In this document: piece by piece, positions 6,581 through 8,007 of the stretch
Layout: every line of letters starts with the position of its first letter
How positions within the stretch are numbered: the stretch's first letter is position 1
Assembly (NCBI GenBank): GCA_027859055.1
Contig: JAQIBO010000372.1
Coordinates: forward strand, 1-8,007
Reading direction: 5' to 3'
Length of the DNA: 8,007 nucleotides
Source of the DNA: Spirochaeta sp.
Lineage (GTDB): Bacteria > Spirochaetota > Spirochaetia > DSM-27196 > Alkalispirochaetaceae
The notes under the pieces: model-generated
What the model was told of the DNA's origin: nothing
The model's database searches: none
What the model saw: the letters and a program-made list of their open reading frames with translations, nothing else
Position numbers and translations under genes: made by a program

Positions 6581-7888
6581 TCACGCTCCGACCGGTCGTT
6601 TGACCAGCTTGTTGAGACTCTCGACGACACTCTTCTTGTCCACCCGGGTGGAGGTATCCATTACCTCACCGTTCTTGGTGTAGAAGATCGTCATCGGCTC
6701 GATGTCGCACCCAAGGCGGTCGCAGAGACTCTTTCCTTTGTACTGGTCGATGACGTTGAGTTTGACCTGATCGTCGAACTCACCCTCGATCTCCTGCATC
6801 ATCGGGAGGAGCTCGCGGCTCGGCGCATCGATCGCGCTGTAGATGTAGATCAGCCCGATCCGCTCCTTCTGCATGATCTGGTTCTCAAACATCTCCGTCT
6901 CAGCGATATACCTCTCCGCTCCGACACCGGCGATTGCGCCGTCGCCGACGGCGGTAGCAACCTGCTTGAGCTCCTTTTCGCGGACGTCACCGCAGGCGAA
7001 GACGCCGGGGATTCCCGTCTCCATCTTCTCGTTGGTGATCACGTACTTTCGCTTGCTCATGTTGAGCTTGTTCTCAAAGATCTCGGTGTTGGGCTCGTAT
7101 CCGATGAACTCAAAGCAGGTATCCACTTCAAAGGACTCGGTTTCGCCGGTCTTGAGGTTCTTCAGGTTAACCCGCTCAAGGTGCTCGTCTCCGTCGAAGC
7201 TCTCCACCATCGTGTTCCAGACCATTCGCATCTTGGGGTTTGCCAACGCCTGGTCTCGAGCGATCTCGTTACAGTCCATCTTGGGCTCGTCGTGGATGAC
7301 ACTGACGATCACCTCTTTCGCAAACTTGGAGAGGAACATTCCCTCCTCGATCGCAGCGTCACCGGATCCGATAACCATGACCGTCTTGTCGGTATTGGCC
7401 GCGGCATCGCAGGTCGCACAGAACGAGATCCCTTTATCGAAAAGGTACTTCTCCTCGTTTTTCGCTTTAGTGATCCGCGGTCGACCACCGGATGCGACGA
7501 TCACCGTCTTGGCCTCGTAGATGTTCCGGAACGTTTCAACCCGTTTCGTTTCTTCTTCGAGGTCGACGCTCTTGACGTCGGTCAGTTTGAACTTGACGCC
7601 AAACTTCTTCGCCTGCTTGTGGAAGAGTTCCATCAGACCGAGGCCTGACGTTCCATCGGGAAAGCCGGGGAAGTTCTCGATCTCGTTGGTGTAGGTAGCA
7701 AGACCACCGACCAGCGCCTTTTCAATCAGGATCGTATTCAGCCGCGCACGACCACAATAGATCGCTGCGGTGAGACCCGCCGGACCGCCTCCGATAATAA
7801 CAACATCGTACTGTTCAAATGCAGTGCGGACATGAAGGTGATCGCCGTCATCGAGGATCCCGACGAGCTGAAGCGTATCCTCCAACAT
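6581..7888 (-). CDS. trxB: Thioredoxin-reductase-like flavoprotein fused to a redox-dead thioredoxin fold; native 5' end probably lost
   Basis: The open frame has 435 residues from ATG 7888. FAD-binding YDVVIIGGGPAG is at 27-38, the redox disulfide CATC at 157-160 (FCATCDA), a second dinucleotide motif GSGDAAIEEG at 174-183, and FAD-binding ACGDVRE at 298-304. This is a complete class-II thioredoxin reductase core of about 305 residues. The usual HRRxxxR NADPH-phosphate segment reads VIHDEPKMD (197-205), so NADPH use is doubtful. Residues about 344-428 form a thioredoxin fold, with strand IGLIYIYS, helix LLPMMQEIE, the cis-Pro segment IEPMTIFYTKNGE and a final helix. WCGPC is replaced by IDAPS (353-357), so that domain has no active-site cysteines; Cys389 and Cys394 lie near the cis-Pro. 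Residues 1 to about 23 are antisense to a transposase remnant and the ATG has no Shine-Dalgarno, so the original start was probably near residue 24. It heads the rhodanese cluster. The symbol denotes family, not proven substrate. Confidence 0.83.
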   Translation of the reverse strand: MLEDTLQLVGILDDGDHLHVRTAFEQYDVVIIGGGPAGLTAAIYCGRARLNTILIEKALVGGLATYTNEIENFPGFPDGTSGLGLMELFHKQAKKFGVKFKLTDVKSVDLEEETKRVETFRNIYEAKTVIVASGGRPRITKAKNEEKYLFDKGISFCATCDAAANTDKTVMVIGSGDAAIEEGMFLSKFAKEVIVSVIHDEPKMDCNEIARDQALANPKMRMVWNTMVESFDGDEHLERVNLKNLKTGETESFEVDTCFEFIGYEPNTEIFENKLNMSKRKYVITNEKMETGIPGVFACGDVREKELKQVATAVGDGAIAGVGAERYIAETEMFENQIMQKERIGLIYIYSAIDAPSRELLPMMQEIEGEFDDQVKLNVIDQYKGKSLCDRLGCDIEPMTIFYTKNGEVMDTSTRVDKKSVVESLNKLVKRPVGA

Positions 7889-7942
7889 CTGATCAAGATC
7901 GGGCGGTCCCCACCGGGATTCGATCCCGATCGCCTCAGCTGA
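7820..7942 (+). pseudogene. C-terminal remnant (40 codons) of an IS91-like transposase
   Basis: The + strand frame ending in TGA at 7940-7942 encodes CSADMKVIAVIEDP, then DELKRILQHLIK, then IGRSPPGFDPDRLS. This resembles the end of IS91-family (Y2, rolling-circle) transposases: the last Cys of a zinc-binding C-x-x-C, then '(R/K)MK(V/I)IA.I.(D/E)P..(L/I)..IL.HL', and a short Pro-rich tail. The first Cys of the expected CxxC is missing because upstream of base 7820 the sequence becomes the reductase gene on the other strand. It is therefore a truncated remnant with its 5' part deleted or lying elsewhere. I recognise the pattern from memory and no search was run. Confidence 0.6.
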
Positions 7943-8007
7943 AAATTTCCTCTGTCACGCCCCTCGGGAGACGTATGCCCGTTTTACGTGACAATCGGTT
8001 CCTTAAC
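7943..8007. other. Right-end non-coding segment, probable 3' flank of the transposase remnant, with an inverted repeat
   Basis: No gene is visible in these 65 bases. TGTCACG (7953-7959) and CGTGACA (7987-7993) form a perfect 7-bp inverted repeat. A nested ACGTA/TACGT pair is at 7971-7975 and 7985-7989. A GTTC tetranucleotide occurs at 7998-8001. IS91-type elements carry subterminal hairpins downstream of the transposase and have tetranucleotide target preferences such as GTTC/GAAC. This could be the element's origin end, but the match is suggestive only. Confidence 0.35.

Noticed and set aside
6119..7648. A 509-codon open frame on the + strand antisense to the reductase and the sulfurtransferase
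   Set aside because: It lies wholly opposite two genes with clear conserved motifs and shows low-complexity Arg/Ser/Leu-rich sequence with no family signature. Such long antisense frames are common in GC-rich coding DNA.
7940..7960. Possible selenocysteine (in-frame TGA) readings of short minus-strand frames upstream of the reductase, e.g. the TGA in GCGTGACAG
   Set aside because: No bacterial SECIS-like stem with the required loop follows the TGA, and the residues beyond it are explained as antisense of the transposase remnant.
7905..7972. A tRNA-like fold on the minus strand (T-arm-like TCGGG-ATCGAAT-CCCGG with a partly complementary GTCTCC/GGGGAC acceptor)
   Set aside because: There is no proper D arm or anticodon arm, position 54 is A instead of T, the length is about 5 nt short and no CCA follows. 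The + strand reads better as the transposase C-terminus.
7966..7994. A TTGTCA (-35-like) on the minus strand as promoter of the reductase cluster
   Set aside because: At 16-18 bp spacing the sequence is TCTCCC-like with no -10 hexamer, so no promoter is called.

Overview
The window is 8 kb of gene-dense, GC-rich bacterial DNA (roughly 58-60 % by eye). Two genes encode lipoproteins with bacterial lipoboxes (LAGC and LVSC), which fits a diderm bacterium. The permissive LVSC lipobox and the overall style would suit a free-living spirochaete or a similar anaerobe, but no marker gene is present and that placement is a weak inference.

Left part (1-1975, + strand): the C-terminal part of a PfkB-family sugar kinase, cut by the window edge, overlaps by 8 bp a mannitol-1-phosphate 5-dehydrogenase-like gene (mtlD). 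Together they look like the end of a polyol or sugar utilisation operon. Middle (2000-4499): a GT-C-type membrane glycosyltransferase (- strand) and a nitroreductase-family flavoprotein (+ strand) are transcribed divergently. Only 22 bp separate their start codons. That gap holds two overlapping -10 hexamers, one per strand, each exactly 6 nt from its start codon and with no Shine-Dalgarno. This is the layout expected for a symmetric bidirectional promoter giving leaderless mRNAs.

Right part (4521-7888, - strand): a three-gene cluster in the order thioredoxin-reductase-like flavoprotein, lipoprotein sulfurtransferase with one active rhodanese domain, and lipoprotein with two active rhodanese domains. 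It ends at a strong intrinsic terminator. The reductase keeps the FAD sites and the CATC redox motif but lacks the usual HRRxxxR NADPH-phosphate-binding motif. It is fused to a C-terminal thioredoxin fold in which CGPC has become DAPS. The two rhodaneses should sit outside the cytoplasmic membrane. The set looks like a thiol, persulfide or sulfur-handling module of unusual composition.

Extreme right (about 7820-8007): the + strand carries the last 40 codons of what looks like an IS91-type (Y2) transposase, followed by a short segment with a 7-bp inverted repeat. The transposase remnant runs directly into the 5' end of the reductase gene, so the reductase seems to have lost its native start and promoter. 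Its present open frame begins antisense inside the transposase remnant. This junction (a real insertion scar, or an assembly join at a repeat) and the unusual reductase/rhodanese cluster are the main points for a second look.
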